Shown one piece after another: positions 13,086 through 20,575 of a DNA stretch of 23,027 bases. The position numbers and the translations under genes are program-made. The stretch is from DAORHV01 sp964434575. GTDB lineage: Bacteria; Patescibacteriota; Gracilibacteria; Peribacterales; Peribacteraceae. Below the pieces are notes generated by a model. It searched no databases, was not told the DNA's origin, and worked only from the letters and a program-made list of their open reading frames with translations. The stretch lies in assembly GCA_964434575.1 (NCBI GenBank), contig CAYSWB010000018.1:1-23027 (forward strand). The letters run 5' to 3'. How positions within the stretch are numbered: the first letter of the stretch is position 1; each line of letters starts with the position of its first letter.

Positions 13086-15419
13086 ATGTCCAACGTCCAC
13101 GACCAACTCCTCGCGCTGCTTGCCAAGAACGGCGCCACGTACAGACTGATCGACCACGAGCCGGAAGGCCGCACGGACGTGATCAGCAAGATCCGGGGCA
13201 ACGATCTGGCCCAGGCCGCCAAGTGCATCGTGATGATGATCAAGCTCGGCAAGAAGGAAACCAAGTACGTGCTGGCGGTCATCCCCGGCGACGCCAAGCT
13301 GGACATGAACGGCATCAAGGCGATGCTGGGCGGAACCTACGCGTCGTTCGCCACGCCCGAAATCGCCGAGAAGCTGGCCGGCAGCGTGGTGGGCACGGTG
13401 CTGCCGTTCTCGTTCAACCCCGAACTCGAACTGATCGTGGACCCGTCGCTGCTGAAACACGACGAGATCTACTTCAACGCCGCCAAGCTCGACCAGTCGA
13501 TGGTGCTGAAGACGGCCGATTACAAGAAGATCGCCAATCCGCGCGTGGAGTCCATCGTGCAGGGCGCCGCTCCGGCGACCCCGGCCGCGGACGCCGCCCC
13601 GAAGAAGAAAAAAGACGAGCCGAAAGTCGACGATCTGTACAAGCTGCGCCACTCGCTGGCCCACGTGCTGGCACAGGCCGTGCTCAAGCTGTGGCCCGAC
13701 ACGCAGGTCACCATCGGCCCGCCGATCGACTACGGCTGCTACTACGATTTCCTGTTCAAGAAGCCCATCTCCGATGCCGATTTCGCCCAGATCGAGAAGG
13801 AAATGCGCGCCATCATCAAGCAGGGCCAGACGTTCCGCTGCGACGAGCTGAGCACGGCCGACGCCAAGGCGTACTGGAAGAAGCACAAGCAGCCGTTCAA
13901 GGTGGAGCTCATCGAGGACCTGGAGAAGAACGACGGCGCCAAGACCGTCACGCACTACGCCAACGTCACCGCCAAGGGCGAAGAGACGTTCGTGGACCTG
14001 TGCCGCGGCGGCCACGTGGAGAACCTGAAGGAGATCCCCGCCGACGGCTTCAAGATCACGTCGCTGGCCGGCGCGTACTGGCGCGGCGACGAGAAGCGCG
14101 AGCAGCTCACGCGCATCTACGTGGCGGCGTTTCCGTCCAAGACCGAGCTGGAGACGCACCTGACGATGATCGAAGAGGCCCGCAAGCGCGACCACCGCAA
14201 GCTCGGCAAAGAACTCGACCTGTTCACGTTCAGCGACATGGTCGGCCCCGGCCTGCCGCTGTGGACACCGCGCGGCACGATCATGGTCGACGAGCTGGAA
14301 CGCCTGGCCAAGGAAACCGAGCAGGAAGGCGGTTATTCCCGCGTGCGCACCCCGCACATCGCGAAGGGCAAGCTCTACGCCCAGACGGGTCACCTGGCCC
14401 ACTACAAGACGTCCATGTTCCCGGCCATGAAGCTCGACGGCGAGGAAGAGGAGTACTACCTGAAGCCGATGAACTGCCCGCACCACCACCAGATCTTCGC
14501 GTGCCAGCCGCGCAGCTACAAAGACCTGCCCATCCGCCTGGCCGAGTACGGCCACTGCTACCGCTTCGAGGATTCCGGTGCGCTGTTCGGCCTCATGCGC
14601 GTGCGCTCCATGTGCATGAACGATGCGCACATCTACTGCATGGAGGACCAGTTCGAGCAGGAGTTCAACGCCGTCATCGACCTGTACCTGAAGTACTTCA
14701 AGCTGTTCGACATCCAGAAGTACGTCATGCGGTTATCGCTGCACGACAAGAAGGAGCTGGGCAAGAAGTACGTCGATAAACCCGATTTGTGGCTGAAGAC
14801 CGAGCAGATGGTCCGCAACGCCATGCAGAAGAAAGGCGTGAACTTCGTGGAGGTTCCCGACGAAGCCGCGTTCTACGGACCGAAGATCGACGTGCAGGTG
14901 TGGAGCGTGATCGGACGCGAATTCACGCTGGCCACCAACCAGGTCGACTTCGACGTTCCGGGCAAGGTCGGCCTGCGCTACATCGACAAAGACGGCAAGG
15001 AGCAGGTGCCGCTGTGCATCCACCGCGCCCCGCTCTCCACCCACGAGCGCCTGATGGGCTTCCTGATCGAGCAGTTCGCCGGACACTTCCCGCTGTGGCT
15101 GGCCCCGGTGCAGGTGAGCATCGTGCCGGTCGCCGCCCCGCACGAGGCCTACGCCCGCGAGCTGGAAGAAGAGCTGAAGCAACACGGCATCCGCGCCGAA
15201 TACCTGGGCGTGGAAGATTCGCTCGGCAAGCGCGTGCGCGAGAGCGAGAAGATGAAGGTGCCGTACGTGCTGGTGCTCGGCGACAAGGAAGTGGAGGCCA
15301 AGGCCGTGGCCGTGCGCAACACGCTTACCAAGAAGCAGGACACCGTCTCCAAGGCCGACTTCCTCAAGAAGACGGTCGCGGACATCAGGCAGCGCAACCT
15401 GCAGTGCTCGATCGGATAA
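13086..15419 (+). CDS. thrS: Threonyl-tRNA synthetase with N-terminal YbaK-type editing domain
   Basis: It charges tRNA-Thr with threonine. At 777 residues it is ~130 longer than the usual ~640. Residues ~5-155 match the YbaK/ProX tRNA-deacylase domain (AAKCIVMMIKLG with K46 at the conserved lysine position, VLAVIPGDAKLD, FNAAKLDQSMVLKTADY) rather than the usual TGS domain. A lysine-rich linker (~160-180) leads to the normal ThrRS editing domain with HSLAH (189-193) and CRGGH (306-310). The catalytic core has motif 2 around 491-517 (FEDSGALFGLMRVRSMCMNDAHIYC), motif 3 around 646-660 and zinc ligands C464, H515 and H646, then the anticodon-binding domain. The ATG at 13086 matches the YbaK start. 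A terminator follows. Confidence 0.95.
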   Translation: MSNVHDQLLALLAKNGATYRLIDHEPEGRTDVISKIRGNDLAQAAKCIVMMIKLGKKETKYVLAVIPGDAKLDMNGIKAMLGGTYASFATPEIAEKLAGSVVGTVLPFSFNPELELIVDPSLLKHDEIYFNAAKLDQSMVLKTADYKKIANPRVESIVQGAAPATPAADAAPKKKKDEPKVDDLYKLRHSLAHVLAQAVLKLWPDTQVTIGPPIDYGCYYDFLFKKPISDADFAQIEKEMRAIIKQGQTFRCDELSTADAKAYWKKHKQPFKVELIEDLEKNDGAKTVTHYANVTAKGEETFVDLCRGGHVENLKEIPADGFKITSLAGAYWRGDEKREQLTRIYVAAFPSKTELETHLTMIEEARKRDHRKLGKELDLFTFSDMVGPGLPLWTPRGTIMVDELERLAKETEQEGGYSRVRTPHIAKGKLYAQTGHLAHYKTSMFPAMKLDGEEEEYYLKPMNCPHHHQIFACQPRSYKDLPIRLAEYGHCYRFEDSGALFGLMRVRSMCMNDAHIYCMEDQFEQEFNAVIDLYLKYFKLFDIQKYVMRLSLHDKKELGKKYVDKPDLWLKTEQMVRNAMQKKGVNFVEVPDEAAFYGPKIDVQVWSVIGREFTLATNQVDFDVPGKVGLRYIDKDGKEQVPLCIHRAPLSTHERLMGFLIEQFAGHFPLWLAPVQVSIVPVAAPHEAYARELEEELKQHGIRAEYLGVEDSLGKRVRESEKMKVPYVLVLGDKEVEAKAVAVRNTLTKKQDTVSKADFLKKTVADIRQRNLQCSIG

Positions 15420-15436
15420 GCGATTCCAGGCCTCGG

Positions 15437-15469
15437 GGACTCCGGTGCGCCGGGGTCCTTTTGTTGTTT
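15437..15469 (+). terminator. Intrinsic terminator after thrS
   Basis: A 9-bp stem (GGACTCCGG, 15437-15445, with CCGGGGTCC, 15450-15458) closes a TGCG loop and is followed by TTTTGTTGTTT. It lies 17 bp after the thrS stop. Confidence 0.92.
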
Positions 15470-15488
15470 CTGCGACAACGCGATCTGC

Positions 15489-15494
15489 TATCCT
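15489..15494 (+). promoter_or_regulatory. -10 element of the Lgt-like gene
   Basis: TATCCT ends 9 nt before the ATG at 15504. A poor -35 candidate (TTGTTT, 15464-15469) overlaps the thrS terminator tail with a 19-bp spacer. Confidence 0.45.
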
Positions 15495-15503
15495 AGGCCC
15501 CGC

Positions 15504-16427
15504 ATGTTCGAAGCGTTTGAAGTAGGGCCGGCAGTCGTCTGGATGCGCCTGCTGTTCCTGATCATCGGCGTGTGGGTCAGCAGCGAGTTCTTCTTCCGTC
15601 TCGCCGCCGCCGCGAATCTGAGCCTGCAGGGCGTAAAAGACAACGCGAAGTGGTACGCACTGGCGTTCCTGGCCGGCGGCCGCCTGATGGCCGTGCTGGC
15701 CAGCTACCAGTCGTACGTGAAAAGTCCGCTGCGGGTCTTCATCGTGTGGGACGGCCAATTCAGCTTCATCGGCGCCGCGGTCGGCGTGGCCATCGTCCTG
15801 TTCATCACCACCCGGAACCAGCGAGCTACCTTCTTGCAATGGTTGGACGTGCTGCTCCCCGCCATGACGCTGGGACTGGCGTTCGACTGGGTCGGCATGT
15901 TCGCCGGCGCACAGGCATACGGCAAACCCACCAACATGCCGTGGGGCATCATCATCGACACCTTCAACGTGCGGTACGCCGTGCCCATCCACCCGGTGCA
16001 GTTGTACTACGCGGCGTTCTACTTCGCGCTCACGTTCCTGCTGCTCGTCATCCGCAAGAACGCCAAGCGCGCGGGTTCCGAGACGCTGTTCGGCATCGTG
16101 GCCTCGGGCATCGCCGTGTTCCTCTTTGAGTTCATGCGCGGCGACTTCGGCATTCCGGTGTTCGCCAAGTTCACAGACTTCATCTTCATGGGGTGCTTGT
16201 TCACCAGCCTGGGAGTGCTGGCCGCCATCGAGCTGAAATTGAGCGAGCGGGCCAACGCCATCTACGGAACGATGGTCGCGCTGCTGACGCTGGCGTACGT
16301 GGTGTCGCGGCAGTGGATTTCGTTCGGCGAATTCCAGTTGCGGTTCAGCCAGGTGCTGGCCGTTCTTGCGCTGCTGGCGACCGTGGTATACGTTGTCGTC
16401 CACAGACGAAAGTACCCGCATTTGTAA
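15504..16427 (+). CDS. Lgt-family membrane protein with altered active site
   Basis: Prolipoprotein diacylglyceryl transferase (Lgt) lipidates the lipobox cysteine of lipoproteins. This 307-residue protein has about seven hydrophobic segments and aligns with E. coli Lgt through LAGGRL (56-61), VWDGQFSF (81-88), LGLAFDWVGMFAGAQAYGK (123-141), VPIHPVQLYY (160-169) and FEFMRGD (208-214). Several residues required in E. coli are replaced: the SFHGG histidine (H103) by I89, the GRLGN arginine (R143) by W129 and the asparagine (N146) by M132, as placed by eye. The equivalent of R239 (R212) and the HP motif are kept. It may be a divergent transferase or a non-catalytic relative, so no symbol is given. 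It starts an envelope gene cluster. Confidence 0.8.
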   Translation: MFEAFEVGPAVVWMRLLFLIIGVWVSSEFFFRLAAAANLSLQGVKDNAKWYALAFLAGGRLMAVLASYQSYVKSPLRVFIVWDGQFSFIGAAVGVAIVLFITTRNQRATFLQWLDVLLPAMTLGLAFDWVGMFAGAQAYGKPTNMPWGIIIDTFNVRYAVPIHPVQLYYAAFYFALTFLLLVIRKNAKRAGSETLFGIVASGIAVFLFEFMRGDFGIPVFAKFTDFIFMGCLFTSLGVLAAIELKLSERANAIYGTMVALLTLAYVVSRQWISFGEFQLRFSQVLAVLALLATVVYVVVHRRKYPHL

Positions 16428-16444
16428 GTTCCCCCCGGTTTCCC

Positions 16445-16819
16445 GTGCAGTTGTCGTTCCCCAGTTTCGAAGGTCTCTCGCAGCTCTTCGCCGCCAACCC
16501 GTCGCTTGCCGCCATGCAGGTCTGCATGGTCGCCGTGGGAGTTTTGCTCGTGTATCTGGTGCTGTACGCCACCCGCGACATCCTGCTCCGCACGCAGTCG
16601 TTCCTGTACCAGATCGCCGTCATCGTGCTCGTCGCAGTGCTGCCGGTCGTCGGCTTCCTCATCTACCTGCTCATCCGCCCCGCCACCACCGTCCGCCAGC
16701 GCAAGCTGGAGCACGATATCCGCGATATTCTTAAGCGTCTTCCGTCCCAGCAGCACGCCAAGAAGCCGCAACAGCATCAGCACAACCACAAGCAGCACGC
16801 CAAGCCCAAGGCTGCCTGA
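16445..16819 (+). CDS. Small two-TM protein with His/Lys/Gln-rich tail
   Basis: Not recognised. From the GTG at 16445 it has 124 residues; an internal ATG at 16514 would drop the first 23. Two hydrophobic segments (about 24-43 and 52-75) are followed by a charged helix (RQRKLEHDIRDILKRL). The cytoplasmic tail has repeated histidines, lysines and glutamines (QQHQHNHKQH). The GTG start is preferred because it lies 17 bp after the Lgt-like gene and keeps the whole first helix; the choice is not firm. The tail could bind metal or nucleic acid, but nothing proves it. It is probably co-transcribed with the upstream gene. Confidence 0.75.
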   Translation: MQLSFPSFEGLSQLFAANPSLAAMQVCMVAVGVLLVYLVLYATRDILLRTQSFLYQIAVIVLVAVLPVVGFLIYLLIRPATTVRQRKLEHDIRDILKRLPSQQHAKKPQQHQHNHKQHAKPKAA

Positions 16820-16832
16820 GCGTGACGGCGCT

Positions 16833-16861
16833 TTGACTTCCAGCGGGGGACTGCCTATCGT
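16833..16861 (+). promoter_or_regulatory. Promoter of the three-TM protein gene
   Basis: TTGACT (16833-16838), a 17-bp spacer and TATCGT (16856-16861) precede the ATG at 16889 by 27 nt. The leader lacks a Shine-Dalgarno sequence. Confidence 0.65.
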
Positions 16862-16888
16862 TGTGCCGCTTCTTTTTCCTTGCGATCC

Positions 16889-17293
16889 ATGAACGCACTC
16901 CTCTCCCACTGGTTCTGGCCCAATCCGGGCGGATGGTCCTACGGCGACGTGAAGGTCCAGGCCGTCTTGGCCGCCTGCGTGGCGCTTATCGCGCTGTCGT
17001 TCGTCATCAGCTACTGGCGCAAGAGCGTGAAGAACCCCGTCACCCGCAAGTTGTCCTCCAGTTGGTCGGCAGCCGCCATGACCTTCGGCGTTCTCGCCCT
17101 GGTGATGGCCGTCAGCCGCGTGGAGACCATCCAATTCGTCTCCATGCGCGCCCTTTGGCTCGTGTGGGCGCTGTGCTTGGTCTTGTACGTGATCTTCCAG
17201 CTCATGGCGTTCCGCAACCGTCATTACGTCGTGCTGGAGAAGCAGCGCACGGTCGACACCCGCGACAAGTACCTGCCCCGGAAGAAGAAATAG
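16889..17293 (+). CDS. Hypothetical three-TM membrane protein
   Basis: The 134-residue protein is not recognised. It starts NALLSHWFWPNPGGWSYGDVK, then has hydrophobic segments around 25-42, 60-78 and 87-105, separated by a basic loop (WRKSVKNPVTRK). It ends in a very basic tail (DKYLPRKKK). A TTG three codons upstream is in frame, but the ATG at 16889 is the better start because an own promoter, TTGACT-17-TATCGT, ends 27 nt before it. It lies among envelope genes in the same direction. Its function is unknown. Confidence 0.8.
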   Translation: MNALLSHWFWPNPGGWSYGDVKVQAVLAACVALIALSFVISYWRKSVKNPVTRKLSSSWSAAAMTFGVLALVMAVSRVETIQFVSMRALWLVWALCLVLYVIFQLMAFRNRHYVVLEKQRTVDTRDKYLPRKKK

Positions 17294-17348
17294 GAGGGGA
17301 TTGCGCGCTTCCGTCAGTTCCAGCCTCACGGCAAGCCGTCACCTTCTC

Positions 17349-17377
17349 TTGACATAGGTGTGTCAGGCGAGGAGAAT
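17349..17377 (+). promoter_or_regulatory. Promoter that fixes the start of the sorting-signal protein
   Basis: A perfect TTGACA (17349-17354), a 17-bp spacer and GAGAAT (17372-17377) overlap an upstream in-frame GTG at 17360. The real start is therefore the GTG at 17387, 9 nt after the -10. Confidence 0.65.
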
Positions 17378-17386
17378 CGGCCCCCT

Positions 17387-18208
17387 GTGCCGCTCAAGCA
17401 CCACACAGAAACGGCCCTGATGCTCGTTTTGGGCGTCCTGATCGCCGCGACCGGCTTCGTTTGCGCCCTGCTGCCGGCGTTCCCGGCAGGCATCCTGTAT
17501 TGGTGCATCCTGTTCGCGCTGACCGTCCTGTACCCGTTGCTGCTGGCCGGGTTTTTCCGCAGCAACCGCGCCGACTACGAATTCCGCCTCCTCCACTGGG
17601 TTCCGGCCGGCATGGCCGTGCTGTGGCTCATCTTCGAGTTGCTGTCTTTCCGCTTCGATGCGGCGCTCACCGCGCAGCGCGGCTTCTTCGCGTTCTGGTC
17701 GTTGCCGCTGGTGGCGCTGGGCATCGTGCTGGCCATCATGTTCTCGGCCCACGTGATCCGCCGCCGCACCACGCGCATCGGTTTTCTGACCATCCTCTTG
17801 TTGCTCTTCTCGTTCGGCGCGTACGCCGCGCACATGAACAACCTGAATCCGGCGTTGCAGGCCGCGCTGTTCCCGCAGAACGGCGTCAGCCGCGTTGCGG
17901 CAAACGGGTACCGCACCGTGGCCGGACTGTTCAGTCAGCTGAAGTTCCCGGGCAGCCCTTCCGCCACCGTTCCCACCACCGATCCGTTCGCGACGTCTTC
18001 GTCGTCCGTCGCCGCCTCGTCCTCCTCGTCGGTATCCGCCACGTCCTCCGACGCCGCGACCACCGTGGCCGCCATGGCGGGCTCCAGTTCCTCCAAGCCG
18101 CGCCGCCTGACCAAGACCGGTCCCGAAGAGACGCTCGGCTTGCTGATCGTCACGCTGCTGGCGGGGTATTCGATCACGCTGCACACGCGTGCCAGGAGCC
18201 GCATCTAG
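17387..18208 (+). CDS. Multi-TM membrane protein with C-terminal sorting-like signal
   Basis: The 273-residue protein has four hydrophobic segments (about 9-30, 34-56, 70-88 and 101-122) and a fifth near 131-148. An external-looking stretch of ~90 residues rich in Ser, Ala and Thr (200-238) follows. The end reads RLTKTGPEETLG (240-251), then a hydrophobic run to ~263 and a basic tail (RARSR). LxxTG-hydrophobic-basic is the layout of a sortase sorting signal, and KTGPE tails are common in candidate-phyla-radiation surface proteins. A multi-pass protein with such a tail is unusual. The GTG at 17387 is chosen because the promoter overlaps the upstream GTG. The peptidase gene begins 15 bp downstream. 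Confidence 0.8.
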   Translation: MPLKHHTETALMLVLGVLIAATGFVCALLPAFPAGILYWCILFALTVLYPLLLAGFFRSNRADYEFRLLHWVPAGMAVLWLIFELLSFRFDAALTAQRGFFAFWSLPLVALGIVLAIMFSAHVIRRRTTRIGFLTILLLLFSFGAYAAHMNNLNPALQAALFPQNGVSRVAANGYRTVAGLFSQLKFPGSPSATVPTTDPFATSSSSVAASSSSSVSATSSDAATTVAAMAGSSSSKPRRLTKTGPEETLGLLIVTLLAGYSITLHTRARSRI

Positions 18209-18211
18209 GAG

Positions 18212-18217
18212 TAGGAT
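18212..18217 (+). promoter_or_regulatory. -10 element of the C39-like peptidase gene
   Basis: TAGGAT ends 6 nt before the GTG start at 18224 and begins 4 bp after the preceding stop. No good -35 is visible, so it may only supplement read-through. Confidence 0.4.
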
Positions 18218-18223
18218 GTCCGG

Positions 18224-19003
18224 GTGAGGAAATTCCTGATCGCCACCGTCGTTTGCATCGCGCTTCTCGCCGCCTGGATAGGCGTCGACATGTATCGCGA
18301 ACGCGCCGAGCGCGAAGCGCGCATCCGCGAACAGGAAAGCGTGGTCATCCCGGCGGCCATGGGCCGTTCGTCGAGCAGCAGTTCGTCCGCGACGCCTGCT
18401 CCGGCTTCGTCCTCGAAGCCCGCCACCCCGCCGCAGGCCGTTTCCAAAGACGAGGTGAACTGGGACGTACCGTTCACGCCCCAGGCGCCGTTTGCCCAGT
18501 GGGACGCCGTGCATAAGGAAGCGTGCGAAGAGACCAGCGCGCTGATGGTGCTCAAGTACTTCGCCGGTGAGGATATCGCATCGCCGGAAGCCGCCGACGC
18601 GGAGATCGTCCGCCTGGTGGAGGCCAGCGGCGCCCCGGTGGACGAGACCGCCGCCGAAGTCGCGGACCTGCTGCGCTCGGAGAATCCCTCGCTGGACGTG
18701 TCGCTGCTGAGCAACCCGACCGAAGCGCAGCTGAAGGCCGTGCTCGCCGAGGGCAAGCTGGTCATCGTGCCGGCGGCCGGACGCCGGCTGGGTAACCCGT
18801 TCTTCCAGAGCCCGGGTCCGCCGTACCACATGCTCGTGCTGCGCGGGTACACCAAGGACGGGCACGTCATCACCAACGATCCGGGCACCCGCCGCGGCGA
18901 GAACTTCGCCTACAAGTGGGACGTGCTGATCAATGCCATCCACGACTGGAACGGGGGGGATGTCGAAAATGGCGCAAAAGTAGTCGTCGTTATTGGAGAG
19001 TGA
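18224..19003 (+). CDS. Membrane-anchored C39-like cysteine peptidase
   Basis: Peptidase_C39-like (C39_2) proteins are papain-fold enzymes acting outside the membrane. The 259 residues begin with an uncleaved-looking anchor (MRKFLIATVVCIALLAAWIG), a charged helix and a Ser/Ala/Pro linker (48-70). The domain starts at NWDVPFTPQAPFAQWD (79-94, Q87 as likely oxyanion residue). It has the nucleophile EACEETSALM (C101), the histidine PPYHMLVLRGY (H202) and VITNDPGT (D219), in the usual Q-C-H-D order. The GTG at 18224 is supported by the signal anchor beginning directly there and by TAGGAT 6 nt upstream. It could process or modify exported proteins such as the neighbouring surface protein; this link is only contextual. 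A hairpin repeat follows the stop. Confidence 0.87.
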   Translation: MRKFLIATVVCIALLAAWIGVDMYRERAEREARIREQESVVIPAAMGRSSSSSSSATPAPASSSKPATPPQAVSKDEVNWDVPFTPQAPFAQWDAVHKEACEETSALMVLKYFAGEDIASPEAADAEIVRLVEASGAPVDETAAEVADLLRSENPSLDVSLLSNPTEAQLKAVLAEGKLVIVPAAGRRLGNPFFQSPGPPYHMLVLRGYTKDGHVITNDPGTRRGENFAYKWDVLINAIHDWNGGDVENGAKVVVVIGE

Positions 19004-19005
19004 CG

Positions 19006-19080
19006 AAGGGATGCAGGTGAAACAGGGGAGTCAGGGGATTTGGTGTTCTCCTGTTTCGCCTGTCTCCCCTAAATCCTTTC
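19006..19080 (+). repeat. Hairpin repeat after the peptidase gene, copy 2 of 2
   Basis: CAGGTGAAACAGG (19014-19026) pairs with CCTGTTTCGCCTG (19050-19062), 13 bp with one T-G pair. AAGGGAT and ATCCTTT can extend the stem outside. The 19-mer CAGGGGAGTCAGGGGATTT (19023-19041) is identical to the one after dnaA. It begins just after a stop codon and ends in a T-rich stretch, so it may work as a terminator. Confidence 0.7.
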
Positions 19081-19141
19081 TTTGTCATGCCATCCACCGG
19101 CTCTTTCCTTCTTTTCTTTCCTCCTCTAGCATCACGCCACT

Positions 19142-20413
<1,272 letters not shown>

Positions 20414-20424
20414 GGAAGCAACAA

Positions 20425-20467
20425 GACGAAGTCCAGGGGTTCGCCGCAGGGTGAATCCCACTTCGTC
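20425..20467 (+). terminator. Large hairpin after eno
   Basis: GACGAAGT (20425-20432) pairs perfectly with ACTTCGTC (20460-20467), and inside it GGGGTTC (20436-20442) pairs with GAATCCC (20453-20459, one G-T). It lies 11 bp after the eno stop. No T tract follows, so it may protect the mRNA 3' end or act in Rho-dependent termination. Confidence 0.55.
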
Positions 20468-20553
20468 GTGATCGGATATCGCGCAGCCATTAGCGATTTT
20501 CTGCTGCTCGATGCACATCGGGGGACCCATCCGGTGCGTCCTTGACAATTTTG

Positions 20554-20559
20554 CATAAT
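20554..20559 (+). promoter_or_regulatory. Possible -10 of the 489-residue ORF
   Basis: CATAAT ends 16 nt before the ATG at 20576, in an A/T-rich patch. A perfect TTGACA at 20542-20547 is only 6 bp upstream, too close to pair with it. Confidence 0.35.
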
Positions 20560-20575
20560 AATCTGGCATCTTTTT

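Noticed and set aside
13022..14779. 585-codon ORF overlapping thrS in another frame
   Set aside because: Its translation is an Arg/Gly/His-rich shadow of the thrS frame.
17360..17386. Upstream GTG start for the sorting-signal membrane protein
   Set aside because: It falls inside the TTGACA-17-GAGAAT promoter, so it would not be in the transcript. The GTG at 17387 is preferred.
20542..20559. TTGACA and CATAAT as a -35/-10 pair
   Set aside because: The spacing is 6 bp, far from the 16-18 bp required.
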